A stretch of DNA of 64,000 bases from Pelomonas nitida (GTDB lineage Bacteria > Pseudomonadota > Gammaproteobacteria > Burkholderiales > Burkholderiaceae_C): positions 1-64,000 of the forward strand of contig NZ_JBIGIA010000002.1 in assembly GCF_043555975.1 (NCBI RefSeq), read 5' to 3'. The position numbers were made by a program, and so were the translations under genes. The notes under the pieces were generated by a model, which saw only the letters and a program-made list of their open reading frames with translations, had not been told where the DNA came from and ran no database searches. Positions 25,760-34,425 of the stretch are shown piece by piece; the stretch's first letter is position 1, and every line of letters starts with the position of its first letter.

Positions 25760-26604
25760 CGCGCATCAACCTTCTGTATTGGGCTGAGACGTCCCATCGC
25801 CCAGGTGCCCGTCATGGCCGCGGCGATGCCCACCAGCACCAGCAGGGTCAGAATCGCCCAACTGATCCAGTCGGCACCCAATTCGATGAAGGACTTGTTC
25901 CAAATACCCCAGGCATTGAACGTAGGCTTCCAGAGATGCACCTTGGCGAACAGGATGGCGATCAACAAGGCGCCAGTCGACGTCGCCCATGCGGCAAAGC
26001 GGCTACCGCGCAAGCTCAGCGTCAGTGCGCCCGCACTCGGGAGGTAGACCGCGACGTTGATGATCCACAAGGTGGTAGTGATGGTGTAGCACCACTCGGA
26101 GGCTTGGCGGATGTGGTCCGCGTCGTGGATGGTGATGGCCAACAGCATGGCGATGTTGGCGGCGATCAGCGCGCTCCGCGATTTTTCGTCCAACGGTGGC
26201 GACGGCGCCTTGCGAGTGTTCCTCGTTGCACAAAGCATGAACAGGAGGGTGATCAACGCCATGGCCAGCACTGCCTCAAGTCCGATGAACGCGTGGATGC
26301 GAGGTGAGATTTCGTCCATCGGGGCGTAGCGATAGTGTCCGAGGGTGAGCAGATTGCACGCGGCATAGAGGAGCAGCATTACCGTGCCGGCTCGCAGCGC
26401 ACCATTGCGCATCAGGCGGTAGCCGAACCAGGCCAGCGGTGTCATCAGCCACCAGAAGGCATCAACGATGTGTCGGTTGATCCATGGCGGTTCGGGGTAC
26501 TGCTCGAACATCAGCACGTTGTCCACGTAATGCAGGATGCTGCTTGCGAATGTCGCCCACAGCAGCCAACGAAGCGGCGCGAGCCAGGACGAGGGCGCTT
26601 TCAT
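25756..26604 (-). CDS. Integral membrane protein, unknown function
   Basis: A 282-residue protein with seven or eight predicted membrane helices, such as WLLWATFASSILHYVDNVLM near residue 15, LITLLFMLCAT near 110, and AILTLLVLVGIAAAMTGTWA near 255. Histidines and acidic residues in the helices (HYVDN, HDADHI) could bind a metal or cofactor, but no family is recognised. ATG at 26604 overlaps the hydrolase stop codon (ATGA), indicating co-translation. The C-terminus overlaps the next small frame. Confidence 0.65.
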   Translation of the reverse strand: MKAPSSWLAPLRWLLWATFASSILHYVDNVLMFEQYPEPPWINRHIVDAFWWLMTPLAWFGYRLMRNGALRAGTVMLLLYAACNLLTLGHYRYAPMDEISPRIHAFIGLEAVLAMALITLLFMLCATRNTRKAPSPPLDEKSRSALIAANIAMLLAITIHDADHIRQASEWCYTITTTLWIINVAVYLPSAGALTLSLRGSRFAAWATSTGALLIAILFAKVHLWKPTFNAWGIWNKSFIELGADWISWAILTLLVLVGIAAAMTGTWAMGRLSPIQKVDAR

Positions 26605-27476
26605 GCAGGTACTGCTGCCGTGCGGGTGAGGCCGGCGAACCATTCCAAGGCCTCGTTCCAGTGCGCCTCCGCAGGTTGGCGGAAATAGCCCATATGCCCG
26701 ATCTTGCTGCCGCTCGGCGCCGGGTGTAGGTCCCTGCGAGTCAGAGGTGCGTTGGTATAGCTCTGCACAAAGGCGTCGCGCGACGCAGGCGTGGCCCATA
26801 GATCGTCGAGTGAATTGACTGCAACGATCGGCGTGCGCACGTTTGCGTAGCCGTGCTCGATCCCGCGCATCGCAGGATCGTCGAAAAAATAACGCGGAAA
26901 CGTGCACCAGTGTCGCCACTGGCGGAAGACGTCGATGGGGAGATCCTCACCCATGCCTAGCATCTTCCAGGGGCAATAGCCCTTCCACCACGTCAGCGCG
27001 GGCAGAACAAGGTTCCACATGGTCAGCACGCGCAGGCGTTCAAACAGTGGCATGTAGCCGTGCCAACCTGCCCCGGTGCCGAACACATAGCAGCCCGCCA
27101 CCCGCTCGTGGTTGGGCAGCAGACCGAAGGCATGGCCGCCAAATGAGTGACCGACCAGGAATAGCGGCAGGTCATCGTCGACCATGGCTTCGACTGCGGC
27201 GGCCAGGTCTAGGCGGCCCCAATCCAGCAAGTCCATCCGGAAGCCTTTGAGGGGCCCATGTCGGGAACGGCCGATGCCGCGGTAATCAATAGTCAGCGTT
27301 TCGAATCCGCGTCTGGCTGCATGTTCGGCGAAGCGTCGATAGAACCCTTGGGGCACGGCCGTGGCACCCGCTACCACCAGCCGGGCGACCGGCGCGCTCT
27401 CGGGCGTGTAGCGATATCCGCGCAGCACGTAGCCGTCGCTGGCGACCAGTTCGGTTGCAGTCGGCTCAATGGTCAT
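26601..27476 (-). CDS. Alpha/beta hydrolase
   Basis: A 291-residue alpha/beta hydrolase-fold protein. The nucleophile elbow is GHSFGGHAFG (GxSxG) near residue 103, and the strand before it is LPLFLVGHSFGG. A likely acid is in VNSLDDLWATP and the histidine in GHMGYFRQP near the C-terminus. The cap has several Trp/Tyr residues (WWKGYCPWKM). The substrate is unknown. It is the first gene of the run controlled by the divergent TetR gene; two palindromic operators lie in the gap. Confidence 0.8.
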   Translation of the reverse strand: MTIEPTATELVASDGYVLRGYRYTPESAPVARLVVAGATAVPQGFYRRFAEHAARRGFETLTIDYRGIGRSRHGPLKGFRMDLLDWGRLDLAAAVEAMVDDDLPLFLVGHSFGGHAFGLLPNHERVAGCYVFGTGAGWHGYMPLFERLRVLTMWNLVLPALTWWKGYCPWKMLGMGEDLPIDVFRQWRHWCTFPRYFFDDPAMRGIEHGYANVRTPIVAVNSLDDLWATPASRDAFVQSYTNAPLTRRDLHPAPSGSKIGHMGYFRQPAEAHWNEALEWFAGLTRTAAVPA

Positions 27477-27490
27477 GTCTCTCCTTGGTC

Positions 27491-27506
27491 TATGACGACT
27501 GTCATA
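27491..27506. promoter_or_regulatory. TetR operator copy 1
   Basis: TATGAC-GACT-GTCATA is a perfect 6-bp inverted repeat with a 4-nt centre, located between the divergent hydrolase and tetR genes. A second copy lies 33 nt away centre to centre. Confidence 0.75.
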
Positions 27507-27522
27507 ATTCCCGGAGAGTAAA

Positions 27523-27540
27523 CTATGACAACTGTTATAG
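27523..27540. promoter_or_regulatory. TetR operator copy 2
   Basis: CTATGAC-AACT-GTTATAG repeats copy 1 with one mismatch pair, and its outer bases extend the palindrome. Its position just before the tetR start suggests autoregulation. Confidence 0.72.
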
Positions 27541-27553
27541 CAAGGGTGAGCAG

Positions 27554-28150
27554 GTGAGCAGTCGTCTCTCAGACAGCCGTCAACGTGTGGTGGGTGCTGC
27601 TGCCGAGATGCTTGCGCAGCATGGCCTGAATGCCACCAGCATTCGAGAAATGGCCAAACGTGCGGAGGCGCCTTTAGGCTCGACGTACCACCACTTTCCG
27701 GGTGGAAAGCAACAGGTCGTCTGCGAAGCTGTAGCCATGGCCGGTGCACGAGTGCAGCGGCAGTTGGAAGAGCACTTGCGTGGCGGCCTTGAGCCGGGGC
27801 TCCAAGGCTTTCTCGCGCTATGGCGCCAGAGCCTGCTGCGATCGGACTTTCGAATCGGGTGCCCGATCATGGCTGCGGCAGTCGAGGAGCCGATCGATGG
27901 CGAGGCAGTCGGGATCTTGTCGGCCGCTGCCGAAGTGTTTGAGCAGTGGAAAACACTCCTCGCCACCGCGCTACAGACGCACGGTCATACGAGCGAGGGT
28001 GCCGCTGGGCTGGCAACGTTGATCATCGCCGGCGTGGAGGGGGCCATCGTGATGTGCCGAGCTGAGCGCAGCATCGATGCTTTCGATAAGGTTGCGGGTC
28101 AACTCCAGGTCTTGTGCCGACTTGCCGGGGGGCTGTCCAAGCTGCGGTAG
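27554..28150 (+). CDS. TetR-family repressor
   Basis: A 198-residue protein. Residues about 5-50 form the TetR helix-turn-helix (MLAQHGLNATSIREMAKRA, then GSTYHHFPGGKQQV), and the C-terminal domain resembles the LfrA/YxaF-like TetR_C group. GTG at 27554 is preceded by AAGGG. It is divergent from the hydrolase operon, with two matching palindromes in the 77-nt gap. It probably represses both itself and that operon. The ligand is unknown. Confidence 0.88.
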   Translation: MSSRLSDSRQRVVGAAAEMLAQHGLNATSIREMAKRAEAPLGSTYHHFPGGKQQVVCEAVAMAGARVQRQLEEHLRGGLEPGLQGFLALWRQSLLRSDFRIGCPIMAAAVEEPIDGEAVGILSAAAEVFEQWKTLLATALQTHGHTSEGAAGLATLIIAGVEGAIVMCRAERSIDAFDKVAGQLQVLCRLAGGLSKLR

Positions 28151-28372
28151 TTGTCATCCCCCAATAAGACAAGCTAGGAGCTTGCGGTGCGCATAGCTGA
28201 CTTTCGAGCTCAAAGCCGCTATATCCAGAGGCTGCTTGGCGGCAGTTTGCGTGGGTTGGCAAAGGTTCTATGACCGGCAGCACCCGGTTCGGAGCTACCT
28301 CTGGCCCAAGCCCCGCGCATCCCTCCTGGACCGTCGCGTCGCCATACCGGCAGCGTGCCCACAAGCCTGCCC
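28151..28372. other. Intergenic segment at the distal edge of the inserted region
   Basis: This 222-nt stretch between tetR and hscB holds no gene I can support. Its composition resembles the inserted segment rather than the nif genes, so the boundary of that insertion probably lies here. No terminal repeat was found. Confidence 0.4.
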
Positions 28373-28912
28373 TCACGCGTCCAGCCGCGCATCCAGGTCG
28401 GCGGCGAACCTCGCGATGAACATCAGCGCCTGCACGCAGCCGGCGGCGGCAGGCCAGTTGGGGTGGGTGTCGATGTGGTCGGCCAGTTCGCGCAACAGGG
28501 CGGCGCGGCGGGTGGCAACCTCGCTGGCGAGGCGTTCGAGCGCAGCGGCGCTTCGTGCGGCGTCCAGCGCCTCGCGCCAGTCCATCTGCTGCATCAGGAA
28601 GCTGCGTGGCAGCAGCGTGCGGTCGGTGGCGGCGTCGATGCCGTGCAGGCTGCAGAGGTAGGCGGCGCGGGTCACCGGGTCTTTCAGCCGCTGGTAGGCC
28701 TCGTTCACGCGCAGAGCCCATTGCAGGGCCAGTTGCTGGGCAGCGGCGCCGGCACTGGCGAAACGGTCGGGGTGGACCTCGGCCTGCAGCGCACGCCAGC
28801 GGGCATCGAGGTCGGCGCGGTCCAGCGCCTGGCGGCGCGGCAGGTCGAACAGGCGGAAGTCGTCCTGCGCCAGGGCCGTGGGGTCGGCGCTGGCGATGGC
28901 GTCAGAGGTCAT
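28373..28912 (-). CDS. hscB: Fe-S cluster co-chaperone HscB
   Basis: A 179-residue J-domain protein. The J-domain spans about residues 18-90 with the HPD motif in EVHPDRFASAG, and the C-terminal HscB oligomerisation domain follows. HscB delivers IscU to HscA and stimulates its ATPase. Here it is the last gene of the nifHDK transcript, whereas hscA and fdx lie about 32 kb away at 60.7-63.1 kb. The start overlaps the upstream gene's end by about 11 nt, so translation is coupled. Confidence 0.93.
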   Translation of the reverse strand: MTSDAIASADPTALAQDDFRLFDLPRRQALDRADLDARWRALQAEVHPDRFASAGAAAQQLALQWALRVNEAYQRLKDPVTRAAYLCSLHGIDAATDRTLLPRSFLMQQMDWREALDAARSAAALERLASEVATRRAALLRELADHIDTHPNWPAAAGCVQALMFIARFAADLDARLDA

Positions 28913-29387
28913 CGGCCAGAGCCTCCACGGCGATGAGCTGCTGGCGCAGCGCGTGGCGCGCGCGCCAGCCGCCGGGGGCGTCGTACAGCGGGTCGGGCAG
29001 GTCCACGGCGGCCAGCGCGTGTGGCTCGTTGTCGTAGAACTTCCACTGCCCGCCGCGGGCGCGCAGCGCGGCGTAGCAGGCGTCTTCCAGGCGCACGGGA
29101 GCGGCGCCGTAGCTGCCGGCGTCTTGCACGTAGTCGGCGCGGTAGCGGGGGCGGTCCCAGCCGTCCTCGGCGCCCAGCGTGCAGATGCCGGGAAAGCGCT
29201 CGGCGACACCGGGCGTCTCGGGCGTTGCGTCGAACAGCGCCAGCAGCTCGCGCGGGCTGGCGCGGTCCCAGATGGCGTGCTCGGGCAAGGCGTCGTCGGC
29301 AGCGACCTTGCGCAGCAGGTCGTCCGCATTGAACGCGAACCAGGCCTTGGCCTCGCCGGCCTCGGGTTGGTGGACGACGTAGATCAT
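28902..29387 (-). CDS. Conserved nif-linked hypothetical protein
   Basis: A 161-residue protein beginning IYVVHQPEAGEAKAWFAFNA, with AIWDRASPRELLALFD and GQWKFYDNEPHALAAVDL. No known domain, signal peptide or cysteine cluster is visible. It lies between an unknown 106-residue gene and hscB, downstream of nifK, and overlaps hscB. A role in nitrogenase Fe-S maturation is only suggested by context. The start could instead be ATG at 29399; neither has a clear ribosome site. Confidence 0.65.
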   Translation of the reverse strand: MIYVVHQPEAGEAKAWFAFNADDLLRKVAADDALPEHAIWDRASPRELLALFDATPETPGVAERFPGICTLGAEDGWDRPRYRADYVQDAGSYGAAPVRLEDACYAALRARGGQWKFYDNEPHALAAVDLPDPLYDAPGGWRARHALRQQLIAVEALADDL

Positions 29388-29604
29388 GGCGAGTCGCATG
29401 CCGGGCCGAGCGCCGGGCCGCTCCCAAGCCGGCCCGCGTGGGCGATGTGCTTGCGGCTGAATGCCGCAAGCATCGCCACCCCCACGGGGGGCGGAGGCAG
29501 GACATGGTGCGCCCAGTGGACGCGCCGTGCCAGCCGAGGGGCGCTGGCGCCAGCCGAAGCGCGGCCTGCCAGGCGGCCAAGGTACTCCTTGGACCGGGGG
29601 CTCA

Positions 29605-29925
29605 TCAGTCCGCCCCGTCAGCAAACACCTTTTGCCACACGGCCTGCTGCATGCGGGCCTGCACGGCGCGCGGCGAGCCGTCGAAGGTGTCCTGGTGGCG
29701 GCGCAGCGCGGCCTGGGCGACGGAGGCCTCGGGCAGCGTCAGCGCGATGCGGCCGGCCATGTGCGAAGCGCCGGGCAGGGCACGCAGGATGGCCTGGCGG
29801 TTGGGGTGCTCCTCCAGCGCCGTGAGTTCGTCGACCTCACGCACGCCCTCCAGGCAGACCCAGCCGTCGATGACCTCGACCTTGCGGTCGTCGAGGGTCC
29901 ACTTCACGAACACGCTGTCGCTCAT
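29605..29925 (-). CDS. Conserved nif-linked hypothetical protein
   Basis: A 106-residue soluble protein: VFVKWTLDDRKVEVIDGWVC and LEGVREVDELTALEEHPN at the start, and a helical C-terminus with VQARMQQAVWQKVFADGA. No family is recognised. It follows nifK after two strong hairpins, so its expression may be lower than that of the structural genes. The next gene starts about 200 nt further downstream. Confidence 0.6.
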   Translation of the reverse strand: MSDSVFVKWTLDDRKVEVIDGWVCLEGVREVDELTALEEHPNRQAILRALPGASHMAGRIALTLPEASVAQAALRRHQDTFDGSPRAVQARMQQAVWQKVFADGAD

Positions 29926-29983
29926 GCACGTCTCCCATCAACCCATGGCGCACGCTGCGATCACGGCGTCTGCGATGGACTGA

Positions 29984-30020
29984 AGAGGCGGTGCGGTCGT
30001 GCAAGGAACGCACCGCCTCT
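29984..30020 (-). terminator. Hairpin 1 downstream of nifK
   Basis: A 12-bp perfect stem (29984-29995 with 30009-30020; AGAGGCGGTGCG and its complement) lies in the gap after nifK. With the next hairpin it could stabilise the nifHDK mRNA end or partly terminate before the downstream genes. No U tract is present. Confidence 0.65.
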
Positions 30021-30029
30021 GAGGGGTAT

Positions 30030-30056
30030 GCGGCTGCCCGCGCAGCAGGCAGCCGC
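30030..30056 (-). terminator. Hairpin 2 downstream of nifK
   Basis: GCGGCTGCC (30030-30038) pairs with GGCAGCCGC (30048-30056) just after the nifK stop. It is the first structure met by polymerase leaving nifK. Confidence 0.6.
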
Positions 30057-30062
30057 AGCCGC

Positions 30063-31622
30063 TCAGCGGATGATGTCGTACGAGTAGTCGGTCTTCGCCG
30101 GCACGATGGTGTTCGCATCCAGCGTCTCGAAGAACTCGTCCAGCAGCATGATCAGCGTGCGCATCGCGCCGTCGTAGCCCCAGATGGGGTAGCGGTGGTA
30201 GTGGTGGCGGTCGAAGATCGGGAACACCATGCGGATCAGCGGCGTGCCGGTGTCACGCTCCAGGTACTTGCCGTAGGTGTTGCCGATCAGAAAGTCCACC
30301 GGCTCTGTGTAGAGCAGGCTGCGCATGTGCCAGAGGTCGCGCTTGGGATAGACCTTGCCGTCGCGGCCGTAGGGCGAGGCTTCGAGCAGTGCGCGCACCT
30401 TGGTCGCCCACTCCTCGGTGCCGTTGGTGGCGAGGATGTGGGTGGGCTCGGCGCCCAGCTCCAGCAGGAACTGCGTGAGGCCCAGCATCATGTCGGGGTC
30501 GCCGTACAGCGCGTACTTCTTGCCGTGCAGGTGAGCCTGGCTGTCGGCCATCGCGTCGACGAGCTGGCCGCGCTCCTTTTCGAGCTGCGCGGGCACCGGC
30601 TTGCCGGTCAAGCGGGAGATGGTCATGATGAATGCATCGGTGCCGGCCACGCCGATGGGGCTGTTCAGCACCACGACTTCCTGGCCCTTCTCGGCGATGT
30701 ACTTGGCCGTCTTCTCGCAGCTGTACTCCTGGAAGATGATGGTGGCCTTGGCGTTGAGCGCCTTCTCGACATCGGCCTTGGTCGTGCCGCCCTCATACAT
30801 GCGGAACTCGCCGTCGGTCGGGGTGTTCCAGACCTCGGACGGGTCGCACAGCACGGTGGCATCCACGCCGAACAGGTCGAAGATGCGGCGGATCTCCTTC
30901 ATGTTGCCCACGACGAAGCCGTCGAAGCCACCGATGAAGTTGATGCTCTCGCCCGGCTCGCGCTTGAGCGGTTCGGCCGTGCCGGCCTTGCCGTCCCAGA
31001 AGTGCTGCAGGATGCCCAGCAGCGCGTTGTCGTAACCCGTCACGTGGCTGCCAACAAAGGCCGGCGTGTGGGCGAACGGCACGTCGAACTCGGCCGGTAC
31101 GCTGCCTTTTTCCTTCGAGGTCTTGATGAAGGCGTTCAGGTCGTCACCGATGACCTCGGCCATGCAGGTCGTCGACACGGCGATCATGTCGGGCTTGTAG
31201 AGGTTGTAGGTGTTGGCCAGGCCGTCGATCATGTTGTTCAGGCCGCCGAACACGGCCGCGTCTTCCGTCATCGACGACGACACGCAGCTGGTGGGCTCCT
31301 TGAAATGGCGGCTGAAGTGGCTGCGGTAGTAGGCCACGCAGCCTTGCGAGCCGTGCACGAAGCTCAAGGTCTTGGCGAAGCCGTTGGCCACGAAGACGGC
31401 GCCCAGCGGCTGGCAGGCCTTGGCCGGGTTTACGACGAGAGAGTCGCGGGCGAAGTTCTTCTCCTTGTACTCCTTGCTCTTCGTCCAGTCGCGGATCTCG
31501 GCGACCTTGGCGTCGGCGTGGTTGTATTCGAAGTTCTGCTTCTTGTTGACGAAGAGCTCCTGGTACTCGGGCTCGCGGAACAGCATCTCGTGGTCGATGA
31601 CCTTGTCGGCGTTCTGAGGCAT
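30063..31622 (-). CDS. nifK: Nitrogenase MoFe protein beta subunit
   Basis: A 519-residue NifK. Conserved P-cluster cysteine regions are visible as NPAKACQPLGAVFVA, HGSQGCVAYYR and STTCMAEVIGDD, along with SHVTGYDNALLG. The C-terminus ends in the family's DYSYDIIR. It pairs with NifD to form the alpha2-beta2 MoFe protein that reduces dinitrogen. It is the third gene of nifHDK, separated from nifD by 108 nt carrying a small palindrome. Confidence 0.98.
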   Translation of the reverse strand: MPQNADKVIDHEMLFREPEYQELFVNKKQNFEYNHADAKVAEIRDWTKSKEYKEKNFARDSLVVNPAKACQPLGAVFVANGFAKTLSFVHGSQGCVAYYRSHFSRHFKEPTSCVSSSMTEDAAVFGGLNNMIDGLANTYNLYKPDMIAVSTTCMAEVIGDDLNAFIKTSKEKGSVPAEFDVPFAHTPAFVGSHVTGYDNALLGILQHFWDGKAGTAEPLKREPGESINFIGGFDGFVVGNMKEIRRIFDLFGVDATVLCDPSEVWNTPTDGEFRMYEGGTTKADVEKALNAKATIIFQEYSCEKTAKYIAEKGQEVVVLNSPIGVAGTDAFIMTISRLTGKPVPAQLEKERGQLVDAMADSQAHLHGKKYALYGDPDMMLGLTQFLLELGAEPTHILATNGTEEWATKVRALLEASPYGRDGKVYPKRDLWHMRSLLYTEPVDFLIGNTYGKYLERDTGTPLIRMVFPIFDRHHYHRYPIWGYDGAMRTLIMLLDEFFETLDANTIVPAKTDYSYDIIR

Positions 31623-31707
31623 GGTGTTACTCCTTCAGGGGTGTCGGGGTTCAGGCGGCCGGCTCGCACCGTGCCGCCCCAGGCGGGCCAGCTCCCCCTC
31701 GGGGAAC

Positions 31708-31722
31708 GACGCCGCAGGCGTC
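31708..31722 (-). repeat. Small palindrome between nifD and nifK
   Basis: GACGCC-GCA-GGCGTC forms a short hairpin in the nifD-nifK gap. It may influence relative expression; no stronger structure was noted there. Confidence 0.35.
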
Positions 31723-31730
31723 TTCGGGGC

Positions 31731-33191
31731 TCAGGCCGCCTTCTTCCAGGGCGCCTTGGCGAGGCCCCAGACCGGCGAGCTGATGGCCATGTCCATGTCA
31801 CGGGCGAAGATGGCGAAGCCGTCGTAGCCGTGATAGGGGCCGCTGTAGTCCCAGCTGTGCATCTGGCGGAAGGGCACGCCCATCTTCTGGAAGACGTACT
31901 TCTCCTTGATGCCGGAGCCGATGAGGTCGGGCTTGATCTTGTCGACGAACTTCTCGAACTCGTAGCCGGTCACGTCGTCGTAGATCAGCGTGGAGTCCTT
32001 GATGTAGTGCGTGGTGCGCTGGTAGTCGTCGTTATGGCCGAACTCGTAGCCGGTGCCGACGACTTCCATGCCCAGGTCTTCATAGGCGCCGATGACGTGG
32101 CGCGGGCGCAGGCCGCCGACGTAGAGCATCACCGTCTTGCCCTGCAGGCGGGGCTTGTACTTGGCGATGACGGCGTCCACCAGCGGGCGGTACTTGGCAA
32201 TGACCTTCTCGGCGTTGGCCTTGATGGTGTCGTCGAAGTGGCTGGCGATCTCGCGCAGGCTCTTCTCGATCTGCGTCGGGCCGAAGAAGTTGTACTCCAC
32301 CCAGGGAATGCCGTACTTCTCTTCCATGTGCCGGCTGATGTAGTTCATCGAGCGGTAGCAGTGCAGCACGTTGAGCTTGGCGCGCGGCGTGTTCTCCAGC
32401 TCGGCGATGGTGCCGTCGCCCGACCACTGCGCGATGACGCGCAGGCCCATCTCCTCCAGCAGGATGCGGCTGGACCAGGCGTCGCCGCCGATGTTGTAGT
32501 CGCCAATGATGGCCACGTCGTAGGGCGTCGCGACGAACTCGCGTTCCTTCTTGATCTTGCCTTCGAAGACCCAGTCGCGGATGGCGTCGTTGGCGATGTG
32601 GTGGCCCAGCGACTGGCTGACGCCGCGGAAGCCCTCGCAGCGCACCGGCACGATGGTGTGGCCTTCGTACTCCTTGGCCTTCTTCTTGGAGACGGCCTCG
32701 ATGTCGTCGCCGATCAGGCCGATGGGGCACTCGCTCTGGATGGAGATGCCCTTGTTCAGCGGGAACAAGTCCTGGATCTCGTCGATGATCTTGTCGAGCT
32801 TCTTGTCGCCACCGAAGACGATGTCCTTCTCCTGGAAGTCGGAGGTGAACTGCATCGTCACGAAGGTGTCGATGCCGGTGGTGCCGATGTAGTAGTTGCG
32901 GCGCGCGGCCCAGCTGTACTGCCCGCAGCCGACAGGGCCGTGGGAGATGTGGATCATGTCCTTGATGGGGCCCCACACCACGCCCTTGGAGCCCGCGTAG
33001 GCGCAGCCACGGATGGTCATCACACCGGGCAGGGACTTGATGTTGGACTTCACGCCACAGTCGGGCTTGCCTTCTTCGAAGGTGCCGAGGTGCTTGGCGC
33101 GCCGCTTGGCCATCTTCTCGGGATAGGCCTTCAGGACTTCGTCGATCAGGGCCTTGTTCGCGGCCTTGCGGTCTTCAACCGTGATGCTCAT
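31731..33191 (-). CDS. nifD: Nitrogenase MoFe protein alpha subunit
   Basis: A 486-residue NifD of the molybdenum type. Cofactor-region motifs are present: the FeMo-co Cys in VLHCYRSMNYISRHMEE, the His in QMHSWDYSGPYHGYDG, and P-cluster cysteines in KPDCGVKSN, HGPVGCGQYSW and QSECPIGLIGDD. This excludes the V- or Fe-only enzymes. It starts 98 nt after nifH, with a strong hairpin in the gap. Confidence 0.98.
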   Translation of the reverse strand: MSITVEDRKAANKALIDEVLKAYPEKMAKRRAKHLGTFEEGKPDCGVKSNIKSLPGVMTIRGCAYAGSKGVVWGPIKDMIHISHGPVGCGQYSWAARRNYYIGTTGIDTFVTMQFTSDFQEKDIVFGGDKKLDKIIDEIQDLFPLNKGISIQSECPIGLIGDDIEAVSKKKAKEYEGHTIVPVRCEGFRGVSQSLGHHIANDAIRDWVFEGKIKKEREFVATPYDVAIIGDYNIGGDAWSSRILLEEMGLRVIAQWSGDGTIAELENTPRAKLNVLHCYRSMNYISRHMEEKYGIPWVEYNFFGPTQIEKSLREIASHFDDTIKANAEKVIAKYRPLVDAVIAKYKPRLQGKTVMLYVGGLRPRHVIGAYEDLGMEVVGTGYEFGHNDDYQRTTHYIKDSTLIYDDVTGYEFEKFVDKIKPDLIGSGIKEKYVFQKMGVPFRQMHSWDYSGPYHGYDGFAIFARDMDMAISSPVWGLAKAPWKKAA

Positions 33192-33245
33192 TTGGTGCTC
33201 CGTGGTGCGAGAGAAAAGGGCAGGGCAGGCGCTGCACCGTCCGCA

Positions 33246-33275
33246 GGAGGCCCGCCGCGTGGGCAGCGGGCCTCC
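33246..33275 (-). repeat. Hairpin between nifH and nifD
   Basis: GGAGGCCCGC (33246-33255) pairs perfectly with GCGGGCCTCC (33266-33275). Hairpins here are a plausible means to make NifH in excess of NifDK by protecting or partly terminating the nifH message. Confidence 0.65.
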
Positions 33276-33289
33276 CGGGCGGGAGCGGA

Positions 33290-34171
33290 TCAGGCCGCCA
33301 TCTCAGCCGCGGCCTTGCCGACCTGGCTTTCGTCGATCTGCTTCATGATCCCGTGCTCCATCAGCAGGTCTTCCAGCTGATCCATCGTGATGGGCGTGGG
33401 GATGGTGCCGTTGCCGGCGTTGTTGTGGATCTTCTGGGCCAGCTGGCGGTACTCGCCGGCCTGCTTGGATTCCGGCGCGTATTCGAGGACCGTCATGCGG
33501 CGCAGCTCGGCGTGCTGCACGATGTTGTCGCGCGGCACGAAGTGGATGAGCTTGCTGCCCAGCATCTTGGCCAGCGACTCGGCCAGTTCCAGCTCCTTGT
33601 CGGTCTGGCGCTCGTTGCAGACCAGGCCGCCCAGGCGCACGCCGCCGGAGTTGGCGTACTTCAGAATGCCCTTGGAGATGTTGTTGGCCGCGTACATGGC
33701 CATCATCTCGCCGGACATGACGATGTAGATCTCCTGCGCCTTGTTCTCGCGGATGGGCATGGCGAAGCCGCCGCACACCACGTCGCCCAGCACGTCGTAG
33801 GAGACGTAGTCCACGCCCTCGTAGGCGCCGTTTTCTTCCAGGAAGTTGATCGAGGTGATGACACCGCGGCCGGCGCAGCCGACACCCGGTTCCGGGCCAC
33901 CGGACTCCACGCAACGGATGTCCTTGTAGCCAATCTTCATGACGTCCTCGATCTCGAGGTCCTCCACCGAGCCGGCTTCGGCCGCGAGCGAGAGGATGGT
34001 GTCCTGCGCCTTGGCGTGCAGGATGAGGCGGGTGGAGTCGGCCTTGGGGTCGCAGCCGACGATGAGGATCTTCTGACCCAGTTCGGTCAGTGCAGCCAGC
34101 GTGTTCTGCGACGTGGTGGACTTGCCGATGCCGCCTTTGCCGTAGAAGGCGATTTGACGAAGGGATGCCAT
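33290..34171 (-). CDS. nifH: Nitrogenase iron protein (dinitrogenase reductase)
   Basis: A 293-residue NifH with the P-loop FYGKGGIGKSTTSQN near residue 8. The [4Fe-4S] cysteine near residue 98 lies in PGVGCAGRGVIT, together with the arginine that DraT ADP-ribosylates in some bacteria, and the second cluster cysteine is in DVVCGGFAMPIR. It hydrolyses ATP to pass electrons to NifDK and also acts in FeMo-co synthesis. GGAG lies upstream of the ATG. No draT or draG gene is in the window. Confidence 0.99.
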   Translation of the reverse strand: MASLRQIAFYGKGGIGKSTTSQNTLAALTELGQKILIVGCDPKADSTRLILHAKAQDTILSLAAEAGSVEDLEIEDVMKIGYKDIRCVESGGPEPGVGCAGRGVITSINFLEENGAYEGVDYVSYDVLGDVVCGGFAMPIRENKAQEIYIVMSGEMMAMYAANNISKGILKYANSGGVRLGGLVCNERQTDKELELAESLAKMLGSKLIHFVPRDNIVQHAELRRMTVLEYAPESKQAGEYRQLAQKIHNNAGNGTIPTPITMDQLEDLLMEHGIMKQIDESQVGKAAAEMAA

Positions 34172-34309
34172 TGGGTACTCCAGTAGGTGGAAAGAGGTAG
34201 GGACGAGACTTCAAAAGGTCGTCGCGATCTCGATGCAGCCTTCGGTGCCGGTGTGGTCTTCTTCGAGCATCCCGGGGGCGTGACATGGGTTCCGCGCAAC
34301 TGCTCTAAC

Positions 34310-34324
34310 GCAATGCCCGTGCCA
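34310..34324 (-). promoter_or_regulatory. Sigma-54 promoter of nifHDK
   Basis: On the minus strand TGGCACGGGCATTGC matches the consensus TGGCAC-N5-TTGC perfectly. The predicted start is near 34298, leaving a 127-nt leader before nifH. Confidence 0.93.
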
Positions 34325-34425
34325 CGTGCGGCACATGCCCGCCGGCCGATGCCAAGTGCTTGTTTTGTCGAGAGAAACCCGTCGCCATCGGGGTTTTGAG
34401 GCGATGCGGATCGCCGCGTGGACTT

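Noticed and set aside
29991..33380. Plus-strand frame of 1129 codons across nifK and nifD
   Set aside because: It is the complement of unmistakable nifK and nifD; the protein is a Val/Ala/Arg/Gly-rich shadow.
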